From contig JAJYBA010000096.1 in the NCBI GenBank assembly GCA_021779235.1, positions 1-6,231 on the forward strand: DNA of 6,231 bases, in the 5' to 3' direction. Below, piece by piece: positions 1-5,306 of this stretch. A model generated the notes under the pieces. It was not told the origin of the DNA. It worked only from the letters and a program-made list of their open reading frames with translations, and searched no databases. Position 1 is the stretch's first letter, and each line of letters starts with the position of its first letter. A program made the position numbers and the translations under genes. The DNA comes from Bacillota bacterium. GTDB lineage: Bacteria > Bacillota > Clostridia > Clostridiales > Clostridiaceae.

Positions 1-27
1 TTTCAAAATTTATCTTATTTGATGCTT

Positions 28-69
28 ATAGGTAAATAAATCCAATATTTCTTAGACTTATTTACCTAT
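28..69. repeat. Inverted repeat downstream of purN
   Basis: ATAGGTAAATAA (28-39) and TTATTTACCTAT (58-69) are perfect 12-base complements around an 18-base loop, beginning 10 bases after the purN stop. The stem has only two G-C pairs and no T-run follows it on the minus strand, so it is a poor terminator. It may be a processing or mRNA 3'-end element, or a partial attenuator before the next pur gene, which is out of view. No start of another gene is visible in bases 1-79. Confidence 0.6.
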
Positions 70-79
70 TCATTGTATC

Positions 80-691
80 TTACTCTTCTACTATTACTTT
101 TCTATTATTGTATTTTAATTTACCTTCACTTATAAGCTTAACTGCTTTTGGTAATATCTTATGTTCTTCAACTAAAACTCTAGCTTGTAAATCTTCTGCA
201 CTATCGCCGTCATAAACAGGAACAGAATTTTGGAATATAATTGTACCTGTGTCTATTCCCTCATCTACAAAGTGAACAGTACAGCCTGAAACCTTCACTC
301 CATATTCTATTGCCTTTTCATGAACTTTTATTCCATACATACCCACTCCACAGAAGGATGGCATTAAGGATGGATGAATATTAATTATTCTATTCTTAAA
401 CTTTTCTAGTATTTCACCTTGCAGTATTGATAAAAATCCTGCAAGTACTATTAAATCTACTTTTCCATCAATAAGCTTTAATATTTCATTTGATAAATTA
501 CCTTTAAGCTCTTTTCTATTTAGTTCATAAGCAGGTATGTTTTCATTTTTTGCTCTTTCTATGCCATATGCTCCTATTCTATCACTTATAACAGCTTCTA
601 TTTTAGCATTAATATAGCCTTGTTTTATCTTATCAATTATAGCTTGTAGATTGCTGCCACCACCTGAGATTAGGACAGCTATCTTAAGCAT
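80..691 (-). CDS. purN: Phosphoribosylglycinamide formyltransferase (folate-dependent GAR transformylase)
   Basis: PurN transfers a formyl group from 10-formyltetrahydrofolate to GAR, giving FGAR. The 203-residue product has the phosphate-binding loop ISGGGSNLQAI (8-18), the catalytic NIHPSLMPSF (104-113, Asn104 and His106) and the catalytic Asp147 in DEGIDTG (143-149), matching the Asn/His/Asp triad of Escherichia coli PurN. PSFCGVGMYG (111-120) replaces the PSFKG-type loop of the E. coli enzyme. The ATG at 691 is inside the end of purM (13-base overlap), with GGGGG (705-701) about 9 bases upstream as a modest SD, so translational coupling is likely. The frame closes with TAA at 80-82; a 12-bp inverted repeat follows. 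Confidence 0.97.
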   Translation of the reverse strand: MLKIAVLISGGGSNLQAIIDKIKQGYINAKIEAVISDRIGAYGIERAKNENIPAYELNRKELKGNLSNEILKLIDGKVDLIVLAGFLSILQGEILEKFKNRIINIHPSLMPSFCGVGMYGIKVHEKAIEYGVKVSGCTVHFVDEGIDTGTIIFQNSVPVYDGDSAEDLQARVLVEEHKILPKAVKLISEGKLKYNNRKVIVEE

Positions 692-1677
692 ACTCCGCTA
701 CCCCCAGCTTCAACATGACCGATTTTATATGCTCTATCGCCTAAATCTTCAATAGTCTTTATAACCTTCAAAGCGTCCTTATCTTCAACACATAATACAT
801 AACCTATTCCCATATTATATGTATTAAACATATGATCCTCTGCTACCCCTAATGAAATAAGATGTTTGAAAATATCTGGAGTGTTAAAACTATTTTTATT
901 TACAACTGCTGTAAACTTATCATTAAACATTCTTGGTATGTTTTCATAAAAACCACCGCCAGTTATGTGTGCCATGCCTTTTATATCGAATTTATCTAAA
1001 AGATTTAATATTGTTTTCACGTAAATTTTTGTTGGGGTCAAAAGTGTCTTCCCAATCTTTTCTCCATTAAAATCCTTATCTAAATCAGGTAATAATTTTC
1101 TAACCAAGGAATACCCATTACTATGAAGTCCTGAAGATTCAATTCCTAGAAGTGAATAACCATCCTTAATAGAAGATCCATCAATAATCTTATGTTTATC
1201 CACGATACCCACAGTAAACCCTGCCATATCATATTCCCCGTCTCTATAGAATCCAGGCATTTCTGCAGTTTCACCGCCAATGAGCGCACATCCAGCTGCA
1301 ACGCAGCCATCTGATACACCTTTTACCAGCTCAGCTGCCGTTTCAGCTTCTAATTTACCACAAGCTATATAATCTAAGAAGAAAAGTGGCTTTGCACCGT
1401 GACAAAGCACATCATTTACACACATAGCAACACAATCAATTCCTACAGTGTCATATTTCTTCATTCTAAATGCAATATCAAGTTTTGTACCTACTCCATC
1501 AGTACCCGAAACTAAAATAGGATTTTTGTAACCCTCCCCTATTTCAAACATACCAGCAAAACTTCCTAAATGATTTAAAACACCCTTTGTAAATGTACTA
1601 GCAGCATATTCTTTTATTAAACTTACTGACTTGTATCCCTCTTCGATATTAACACCCGCATCTTTATAAGTTATCAT
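679..1677 (-). CDS. purM: Phosphoribosylformylglycinamidine cyclo-ligase (AIR synthetase)
   Basis: PurM closes the imidazole ring, turning FGAM into AIR with ATP. The 332-residue length is near normal for the family. Seen in order: GTDGVGTKLD (58-67), CVNDVLCHGAKPLFFLDY (86-103), GGETAEMPGFY (134-144), SSGLHSNGYSLVRKL (181-195), HITGGGFYENIPR (237-249) and NMGIGYVLCV (288-297), the conserved ATP-binding and dimer-core motifs of the PurM/PurL/SelD fold. The start ATG lies 6 bases after AGGAG (1684-1688), which overlaps the purF stop TAG, so translation is probably coupled to purF. Its 3' end overlaps purN by 13 bases. It supplies the substrate of PurE/PurK. Confidence 0.97.
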   Translation of the reverse strand: MITYKDAGVNIEEGYKSVSLIKEYAASTFTKGVLNHLGSFAGMFEIGEGYKNPILVSGTDGVGTKLDIAFRMKKYDTVGIDCVAMCVNDVLCHGAKPLFFLDYIACGKLEAETAAELVKGVSDGCVAAGCALIGGETAEMPGFYRDGEYDMAGFTVGIVDKHKIIDGSSIKDGYSLLGIESSGLHSNGYSLVRKLLPDLDKDFNGEKIGKTLLTPTKIYVKTILNLLDKFDIKGMAHITGGGFYENIPRMFNDKFTAVVNKNSFNTPDIFKHLISLGVAEDHMFNTYNMGIGYVLCVEDKDALKVIKTIEDLGDRAYKIGHVEAGGSGVCLR

Positions 1678-1686
1678 AAATGTCTC

Positions 1687-3135
1687 CTACCTTTCTAATC
1701 TTTCTTTGTCATTTTCAAAGGGAGCAGATACTGGATATGTACCTTTAAAGCAACCTAAGCAAAATTCAGAATGACCCAAGGATTCTAATAATCCCTCCAT
1801 ACTTAGGTATCCTAAACTATCTGCACCTATCTCTTCTCTAATCTCCTCAACTTCACAATTAGCTCCTATTAAATCTTTTCTATAAGGTGTATCTATTCCA
1901 AAATAGCATGGATATTTTACTACTGGTGAGCAAACTCTAAAATGAACTTCTTTTGCACCAGCTTTTTTTAATATTTCCACTAATCTTCTGCTTGTAGTTC
2001 CTCTAACTATTGAATCATCTATAAGAATAACTCTTTTACCTTCTACATTTATCTTTAATGCATTTAGTTTTACGGATACCGCTCTTTCCCGAATTTCTTG
2101 AGTGGGGCTTATAAAGGTTCTACCTACATATCTATTTTTTATAAGACCCATTCCAAAAGGTATTCCAGAAACCTTTGAATATCCTATTGCTGCAGCCATA
2201 CCTGAGTCTGGAACCCCTATAACCATATCTGCCTCTACAGGGGCTTCTTTAAATAATTGTTCTCCAGCAAGCACTCTTGAAGCGTATACATTGATTCCAT
2301 CAATAGTACTGTCTGGTCTTGCAAAATATATATATTCAAAGACGCAAAGTGAATTTTTACTTTTTTCTGCAAAATTAATGGATGCAAGTCCATTTTCATC
2401 TATTATTACTATCTCACCCGGTTTCACATCTCTTAGAAAATCTGCACCTACTGCGTCTAGTGCACAGCTTTCTGATGCAAGAACATAACTATTGCCTATG
2501 GTACCTATACAAAGAGGTCTAATACCATTTTGATCTCTAACCCCTATTAGCTTTTCCTTTGTAAGCATTACTATAGCATAGGACCCTTTAATAGCCTGTA
2601 TTGCATCCACCACAGCACGCTCCATGCCTTTTTTTGCACCTCTAGCAATTAGGTTTAATATAACTTCTGAATCTATTGAGGTTTGAAACATGTAGCCACA
2701 ATCCTCTAGTAACTCTCTTATAACATCTGCATTTACTAAATTTCCATTGTGAGCTATAGCTATGTCTCCTAGTTTAAATTTACTTAAAAGTGGTTGTGCA
2801 TTTTTCACCTCACTGCATCCTGTTGTGGAATATCTAACGTGTCCAATTGCAGCGTGCCCCTTCATTTCACTGATTTGTTTTTCATTAAAGACATCACATA
2901 CAAGTCCCATTGCCTTTTCACAAACAAGGGTAGTTCCATCAGAATACACTATTCCAGCACTTTCTTCTCCCCTATGTTGCAATGCATAAAGTCCATAATA
3001 AGTTAGGGATGCAACATCTAAATCTTTATCTGGCGAAAAAATTCCAAACACACCGCATTCTTCTTTAAATTTATCTTGATCAAATTTATCTTTATCAGTA
3101 ATAGATATTTTGTCTATTTCTATAATTCCATTCAA
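1687..3135 (-). CDS. purF: Amidophosphoribosyltransferase (glutamine PRPP amidotransferase)
   Basis: PurF makes phosphoribosylamine from PRPP and glutamine, the committed first step of the pathway. The 482-residue product has an N-terminal Ntn-hydrolase glutaminase domain (EECGVFGIF, nucleophile Cys27; HRGEESAG at 54-61; GHVRYSTTG at 98-106; IAHNGN at 127-132). A C-terminal phosphoribosyltransferase domain follows, with the PRPP loop VILIDDSIVRGTTS (369-382). Cys27 implies removal of a 26-residue propeptide, longer than the 11 residues of Bacillus subtilis PurF. Cys264, Cys410, Cys459 and Cys462 (in LCVFEYIYFARPDS, YPCYFGID and FCLGCF) match the ligands of the 4Fe-4S cluster in the Bacillus-type, oxygen-sensitive enzyme. 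The start is TTG with an ideal SD; no other start codon occurs before Cys27. The stop codon overlaps the purM SD. Confidence 0.97.
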   Translation of the reverse strand: MNGIIEIDKISITDKDKFDQDKFKEECGVFGIFSPDKDLDVASLTYYGLYALQHRGEESAGIVYSDGTTLVCEKAMGLVCDVFNEKQISEMKGHAAIGHVRYSTTGCSEVKNAQPLLSKFKLGDIAIAHNGNLVNADVIRELLEDCGYMFQTSIDSEVILNLIARGAKKGMERAVVDAIQAIKGSYAIVMLTKEKLIGVRDQNGIRPLCIGTIGNSYVLASESCALDAVGADFLRDVKPGEIVIIDENGLASINFAEKSKNSLCVFEYIYFARPDSTIDGINVYASRVLAGEQLFKEAPVEADMVIGVPDSGMAAAIGYSKVSGIPFGMGLIKNRYVGRTFISPTQEIRERAVSVKLNALKINVEGKRVILIDDSIVRGTTSRRLVEILKKAGAKEVHFRVCSPVVKYPCYFGIDTPYRKDLIGANCEVEEIREEIGADSLGYLSMEGLLESLGHSEFCLGCFKGTYPVSAPFENDKERLER

Positions 3136-3142
3136 AGAAATT

Positions 3143-3149
3143 CCTCCTT
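3143..3149 (-). promoter_or_regulatory. purF ribosome binding site that fixes a TTG start
   Basis: AAGGAGG lies 7 bases before the TTG at 3135. The nearby ATG at 3131 is out of frame and stops after three codons (Met-Glu-Leu), so the SD must serve the TTG for PurF. Confidence 0.85.
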
Positions 3150-3208
3150 GTTATTGTTCCTGTTACCTCTAGGTATGTTCATCGTTATTTACATTTCTTA
3201 CATATATC

Positions 3209-3916
3209 TTATTTACCAGTAATTCTACTCAATATTTCTACGTAGGCCTCTGTAACATTGCCTAAATCTCTTCTGAATCTATCTTTATCTAATTTTTCTC
3301 CAGTTTTAACATCCCAAAATCTGCAAGTATCTGGTGATATTTCATCTGCCAAAAGTATTTCTCCATTAAATCTGCCAAACTCTAATTTGAAATCTATTAA
3401 ATTAATATCTTGTTTTAAGAAAACTTCCTTTAGAATATCATTTATTTCTGAAGCCAAACCATATATTTCTAATAACTCCTCAAAAGTAGCAAGTCCCATA
3501 GCTACTGCATGGTAATCATTTATAAGTGGATCCCCTAATTCATCATTTTTATAGCTTAATTCCAGTACTGTTGTTTTTAGCTTCGTGCCTTCAACTATTC
3601 CATATCTTTTTGCCATGCTGCCAGCTGCTACATTTCTTACAATTACTTCTAGAGGTACTATTTCAACCTTTTTGCAAAGCTGCTGTCTGTCATCTATTTT
3701 TTTGATAAAGTGAGTTCTTACACCTTTTTTCTCTAATAACTCAAATAACATAGACGTTATGCTATTATTTAAAATTCCCTTATTCTCAATTTGTGCTTTT
3801 TTAATTCCATTAAAAGCTGTTGCGTCATCTTTGTAATATACTATAACCTCGTCTTTTTTATCTGTGCTGTATATCTTTTTAGCCTTTCCCTCATATAACA
3901 ATACTGAATTTTCCAT
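3209..3916 (-). CDS. purC: SAICAR synthase (phosphoribosylaminoimidazole-succinocarboxamide synthase)
   Basis: PurC joins CAIR and aspartate using ATP to give SAICAR, the step after PurE. The 235-residue product has the usual single-domain bacterial length. It opens with the ATP-binding YEGKAKKIY (8-16), then VPLEVIVRN (87-95), GSMAKRYG (99-106), LIDFKLEFGR (173-182) and the acidic active-site segment ADEISPDTCRFWD (190-202), all hallmarks of the family. The chosen start follows a good SD. The coding frame can be extended upstream to 3976 but that part is not PurC-like. It lies 101 bp after purE and 73 bp before purF, with no terminator in either gap, so it should be cotranscribed. Confidence 0.97.
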   Translation of the reverse strand: MENSVLLYEGKAKKIYSTDKKDEVIVYYKDDATAFNGIKKAQIENKGILNNSITSMLFELLEKKGVRTHFIKKIDDRQQLCKKVEIVPLEVIVRNVAAGSMAKRYGIVEGTKLKTTVLELSYKNDELGDPLINDYHAVAMGLATFEELLEIYGLASEINDILKEVFLKQDINLIDFKLEFGRFNGEILLADEISPDTCRFWDVKTGEKLDKDRFRRDLGNVTEAYVEILSRITGK

Positions 3917-3925
3917 TAATAACCA

Positions 3926-3931
3926 CTCCTT
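3926..3931 (-). promoter_or_regulatory. purC ribosome binding site that fixes the start
   Basis: AAGGAG lies 9 bases before the ATG at 3916. It supports the start at MENSVLLYEGKAK and argues against the ATG at 3976, which would add 20 residues not typical of PurC. Confidence 0.85.
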
Positions 3932-3972
3932 AATATTTATATTTGCAAAATAGATCATTACTGCATAGCTAT

Positions 3973-3988
3973 TCATCGTCTTCGATGA
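3973..3988. repeat. Small hairpin in the purE-purC gap
   Basis: A perfect 6-bp stem TCATCG/CGATGA around a 4-base loop lies about midway in the 101-bp gap after purE. No T-run follows on the minus strand, so it is not an intrinsic terminator. It could be a processing or stability element, or chance. No other feature stands out in this gap apart from the purC SD. Confidence 0.4.
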
Positions 3989-4017
3989 GCAATATTAAAT
4001 TTAAATGTTAATTCATT

Positions 4018-4497
4018 TTAAAGTTCAAAGGCTTCTTCATTTTCTGCTATAAAATTTTCTTTCATTTCTTTTCTATATTTTACTAATTTATTTTTAAGTT
4101 CTAAATCTTTTAGAGATAAAATTTGAACTGCCAACATTCCAGCATTATAACTATTATTAATGCCCACTGTAGCAACAGGAATGGATTTTGGCATTTGAAC
4201 AATTGAAAGTAGTGAGTCTATGCCCTCAATAGCAGCCTTAATTGGCACTCCAATCACCGGCATTACTGTATGAGAGGCAATTACGCCTGGAAGATGTGCA
4301 GCAAGACCTGCTCCTGCTATGATGCATTCTACACCGTTATTTTCCATTTCTTTTATTACTTCCATTAGTCTTTCTGGTACTCTGTGAGCTGAAAGAATAT
4401 GTACTTCGTATTCTACCTCAAATTCCTTAAGCGCTATGGCTGCATTTTTCATTATGTCTTTATCTGATTTGCTTCCAAAAATAATTCCTACTTTCAT
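4018..4497 (-). CDS. purE: PurE, class I-type N5-carboxyaminoimidazole ribonucleotide mutase
   Basis: The protein has 159 residues, the normal length for bacterial PurE, when started at MKVGIIFGSK. Seen in order: the phosphate-binding GSKSD (8-12), SAHRVPE with the catalytic His38, and the glycine-rich GAGLAAHLPGV (62-72) followed by PVIGVPI (80-86). The GAG-AAHLPG signature is that of class I PurE, which rearranges N5-CAIR to CAIR in the cytosol and normally relies on PurK for its substrate; class II AIR carboxylases carry a different motif (GRSN-type) here. It is the first gene of the riboswitch-controlled operon. Unlike the Bacillus purEK order, no purK follows: the next gene is purC after 101 bp. 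An in-frame extension back to 4647 exists but is leader RNA. Confidence 0.95.
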   Translation of the reverse strand: MKVGIIFGSKSDKDIMKNAAIALKEFEVEYEVHILSAHRVPERLMEVIKEMENNGVECIIAGAGLAAHLPGVIASHTVMPVIGVPIKAAIEGIDSLLSIVQMPKSIPVATVGINNSYNAGMLAVQILSLKDLELKNKLVKYRKEMKENFIAENEEAFEL

Positions 4498-4503
4498 TTT
4501 ATT

Positions 4504-4511
4504 ACCTCCCC
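4504..4511 (-). promoter_or_regulatory. purE ribosome binding site that fixes the start
   Basis: GGGGAGGT lies 6 bases before the ATG at 4497. It rules out the longer in-frame reading from 4647, which would translate through the terminator and antiterminator and has no SD of its own. Confidence 0.9.
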
Positions 4512-4546
4512 ATGAAATAGAGTATTCACCTGCTATAATTAGCAAT

Positions 4547-4590
4547 AAAAAAAGATTACACCATAAAAAAGTTATTCTAATGGTGTAATC
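4547..4590 (-). terminator. Rho-independent attenuator terminator in the purE leader
   Basis: On the minus strand GATTACACCAT (4590-4580) pairs perfectly with ATGGTGTAATC (4564-4554) around a 15-base loop and is followed directly by seven Ts (4553-4547). It lies between the riboswitch and purE, 49 bases before the start codon, so it is the riboswitch expression platform acting on transcription, not translation. Confidence 0.95.
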
Positions 4591-4650
4591 CTGAATTAAG
4601 GGCATAGTACATAACCCTTTGTATAAGGTCAATTCAAGATCCACCAATAG
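4577..4650 (-). promoter_or_regulatory. Riboswitch antiterminator (alternative fold)
   Basis: The leader segment 4650-4631, which contains the whole 3' strand of P1, can pair with 4597-4577, which contains the whole 5' arm of the terminator. By hand I count 18 pairs: runs of 3, 5, 1 and 9, interrupted by a U-U mismatch, a G-A mismatch and a single bulged U. The enclosed loop has its own small hairpin AAGGG/CCCTT (4619-4615 with 4602-4598). P1 and terminator each exclude this fold, giving the expected genetic OFF switch. The pairing is visible in the sequence; the switching behaviour follows from the riboswitch class. Confidence 0.88.
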
Positions 4651-4710
4651 TGAGAAGTTAAAGGCCTCTCGTAGAAACTTCTAAGCCATATTCTTAGAAA
4701 TATATTGATG
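4642..4710 (-). promoter_or_regulatory. Purine riboswitch aptamer, guanine/hypoxanthine class
   Basis: The 69-base RNA folds as the known three-way junction. P1 is 4710-4703 with 4649-4642 (8 pairs, one G-U). P2 is TCTAAG/CTTAGA (4698-4693 with 4685-4680) capped by L2 AATATGG. J2/3 holds the invariant TTTCTAC (4677-4671). P3 is GAGAGG/CTTCTC (4670-4665 with 4657-4652) capped by L3 CCTTTAA. L2 GG and L3 CC provide the loop-loop contact. The specificity base of J3/1, equivalent to xpt C74, is C (4650), which selects guanine or hypoxanthine; adenine switches have U. J1/2 is UAUU instead of the usual UAAU, a small departure. In this family ligand binding stabilises P1 and favours termination, so high guanine should switch the pur operon off. 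Confidence 0.96.
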
Positions 4711-4734
4711 AACTAATTATTAATTTATATTTTT

Positions 4735-4763
4735 ATCTTAACACCAATTTTTTGTTAAGTCAA
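4735..4763 (-). promoter_or_regulatory. Predicted sigma-A promoter of the purE operon
   Basis: On the minus strand, TTGACT (-35, 4763-4758) and TAAGAT (-10, 4740-4735) are separated by exactly 17 bases, and TG sits one base before the -10 (extended -10). Initiation would fall near 4728, giving a leader of roughly 230 bases that begins about 18 bases before the riboswitch aptamer. This placement directly before the aptamer and downstream of the PurBox-like sites supports it as the operon promoter. Confidence 0.8.
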
Positions 4764-4764
4764 T

Positions 4765-4794
4765 AACATTAACAATAATATTATTATTAATGTT
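4765..4794. repeat. AT-rich 30-bp near-perfect palindrome beside the purE -35 box
   Basis: The halves 4765-4779 and 4780-4794 are reverse complements at 14 of 15 positions (only 4773/4786 fail), with no spacer. The outer AACATTAA/TTAATGTT arms include the tail of the proximal PurBox, and the inner end stops 1 bp from the -35 hexamer. It lies upstream of the predicted transcription start, so it would act as DNA (operator, bend or easily melted site), not as leader RNA. Part of the symmetry could be chance in so AT-rich a stretch. Confidence 0.6.
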
Positions 4795-4801
4795 CGTGTT
4801 T
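4789..4801 (-). promoter_or_regulatory. Candidate PurBox (proximal PurR site)
   Basis: The minus strand reads AAACACGAACATT, 11 of 13 matches to AWWWCCGAACWWT, with the CGAAC core intact. It lies about 26 bp upstream of the -35 box, within the region where PurR sites occur at Bacillus pur promoters. A further partial copy of the core (CACGAA, minus strand 4806-4801) abuts it. Its inner half overlaps the 30-bp AT palindrome at 4765-4794. Confidence 0.62.
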
Positions 4802-4840
4802 TCGTGAATATTTATTGTTTAAATTACTTGTTTATTTAAT

Positions 4841-4853
4841 ATCGTTCGTGTTT
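4841..4853 (-). promoter_or_regulatory. Candidate PurBox (distal PurR site)
   Basis: On the minus strand the site reads AAACACGAACGAT, matching 10 of 13 positions of the PurBox consensus AWWWCCGAACWWT known from Bacillus and Lactococcus PurR targets, including the CGAAC core. It shares ten identical bases (AAACACGAAC) with the proximal site, in the same orientation and 52 bp further upstream, at about -120 from the predicted purE start. Binding by a PurR-type, PRPP-responsive regulator is inference; no purR gene is visible. Confidence 0.55.
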
Positions 4854-4939
4854 CTCAAATTAGATTTAGCTTTTATACATGAAATTAGTAATAGCATATT
4901 TTTTATAAATAAATTCTCCTACCTTTTAAAAACCGTTTT

Positions 4940-4948
4940 TGATATAAT
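4940..4948 (+). promoter_or_regulatory. Extended -10 promoter of the small membrane-protein gene
   Basis: TGATATAAT gives a perfect TATAAT hexamer (4943-4948) with a TG one base upstream, the extended -10 pattern. No convincing -35 hexamer lies 16-18 bases upstream (TACCTT at 4920-4925), which is acceptable for an extended -10 promoter. Initiation near 4955 would leave a leader of about 25 bases containing the SD. An AAAACCGTTTT palindrome (4929-4939) lies just upstream and could be incidental. Confidence 0.6.
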
Positions 4949-4979
4949 AAGTTGAATATTTTGTATCAGAGGTGATATT

Positions 4980-5306
4980 ATGTGGAGTTTTCTTTTTTTC
5001 ATGAGTATTATAGTTTTAGCTTTTTTAGTTTCTAGAAACAATTATAAAAAAAGATCCTTAACACTAATGGACAATTTACAAAGTTATGCTGAGTATTTAA
5101 AAGATGCTTACTACTCTCTTTCAATTTCTGATCAGCAAAATTTTATAAATTGCCTTGCCGAAAAGGATAAATCTTATTTTCAGCTTATAATAACTGACAA
5201 AATTAAATATAAACAAAATACTTGGTCCATTAGCGAGCATATGATAAAGCAAGAGGAACTTATGCTAGATTTGAAAAAATTAAAAAAACCAGTAAGTGTA
5301 AAATAA
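4980..5306 (+). CDS. Small membrane-anchored protein of unknown function (108 aa)
   Basis: I do not recognise this protein. Residues 2-18 (WSFLFFMSIIVLAFLVS) form one hydrophobic segment, followed at once by a basic patch (NNYKKR). By the positive-inside rule this suggests a short N-terminal anchor with about 85 residues in the cytoplasm. The soluble part is polar and probably helical, with a Lys/Leu-rich end (LMLDLKKLKKPVSVK); there is one Cys and no enzyme motif I can identify. That it is a real gene is supported by an SD (AGAGGTGA, 4968-4975, 4 bases before the ATG), an extended -10 promoter and a terminator exactly at its end. It is the only plus-strand gene in the window, divergent from purE and convergent with purL. 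A purine link is suggested only by position. Base composition resembles its neighbours. Confidence 0.8.
   Translation: MWSFLFFMSIIVLAFLVSRNNYKKRSLTLMDNLQSYAEYLKDAYYSLSISDQQNFINCLAEKDKSYFQLIITDKIKYKQNTWSISEHMIKQEELMLDLKKLKKPVSVK

Noticed and set aside
28..69. Intrinsic terminator of the pur operon
   Set aside because: The stem has two G-C pairs, the loop is 18 bases and no U-tract follows.
2102..3006. Plus-strand open frames of 70-128 codons inside purF
   Set aside because: They lie opposite a fully conserved gene, lack SDs and promoters, and have shadow-type composition (Ser/Pro/Ile-rich with no recognisable motif).
3258..3515. Plus-strand open frame of 85 codons inside purC
   Set aside because: It is antisense to conserved PurC motifs and has no SD or family resemblance.
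3917..3976. 20-residue N-terminal extension of PurC from an upstream ATG
   Set aside because: It would contain the purC SD and the intergenic hairpin, has no SD of its own, and is not part of the family fold.
4642..4710. Adenine or 2'-deoxyguanosine riboswitch
   Set aside because: The J3/1 specificity base is C, not U, and J2/3 keeps the standard TTTCTAC of guanine-class aptamers.
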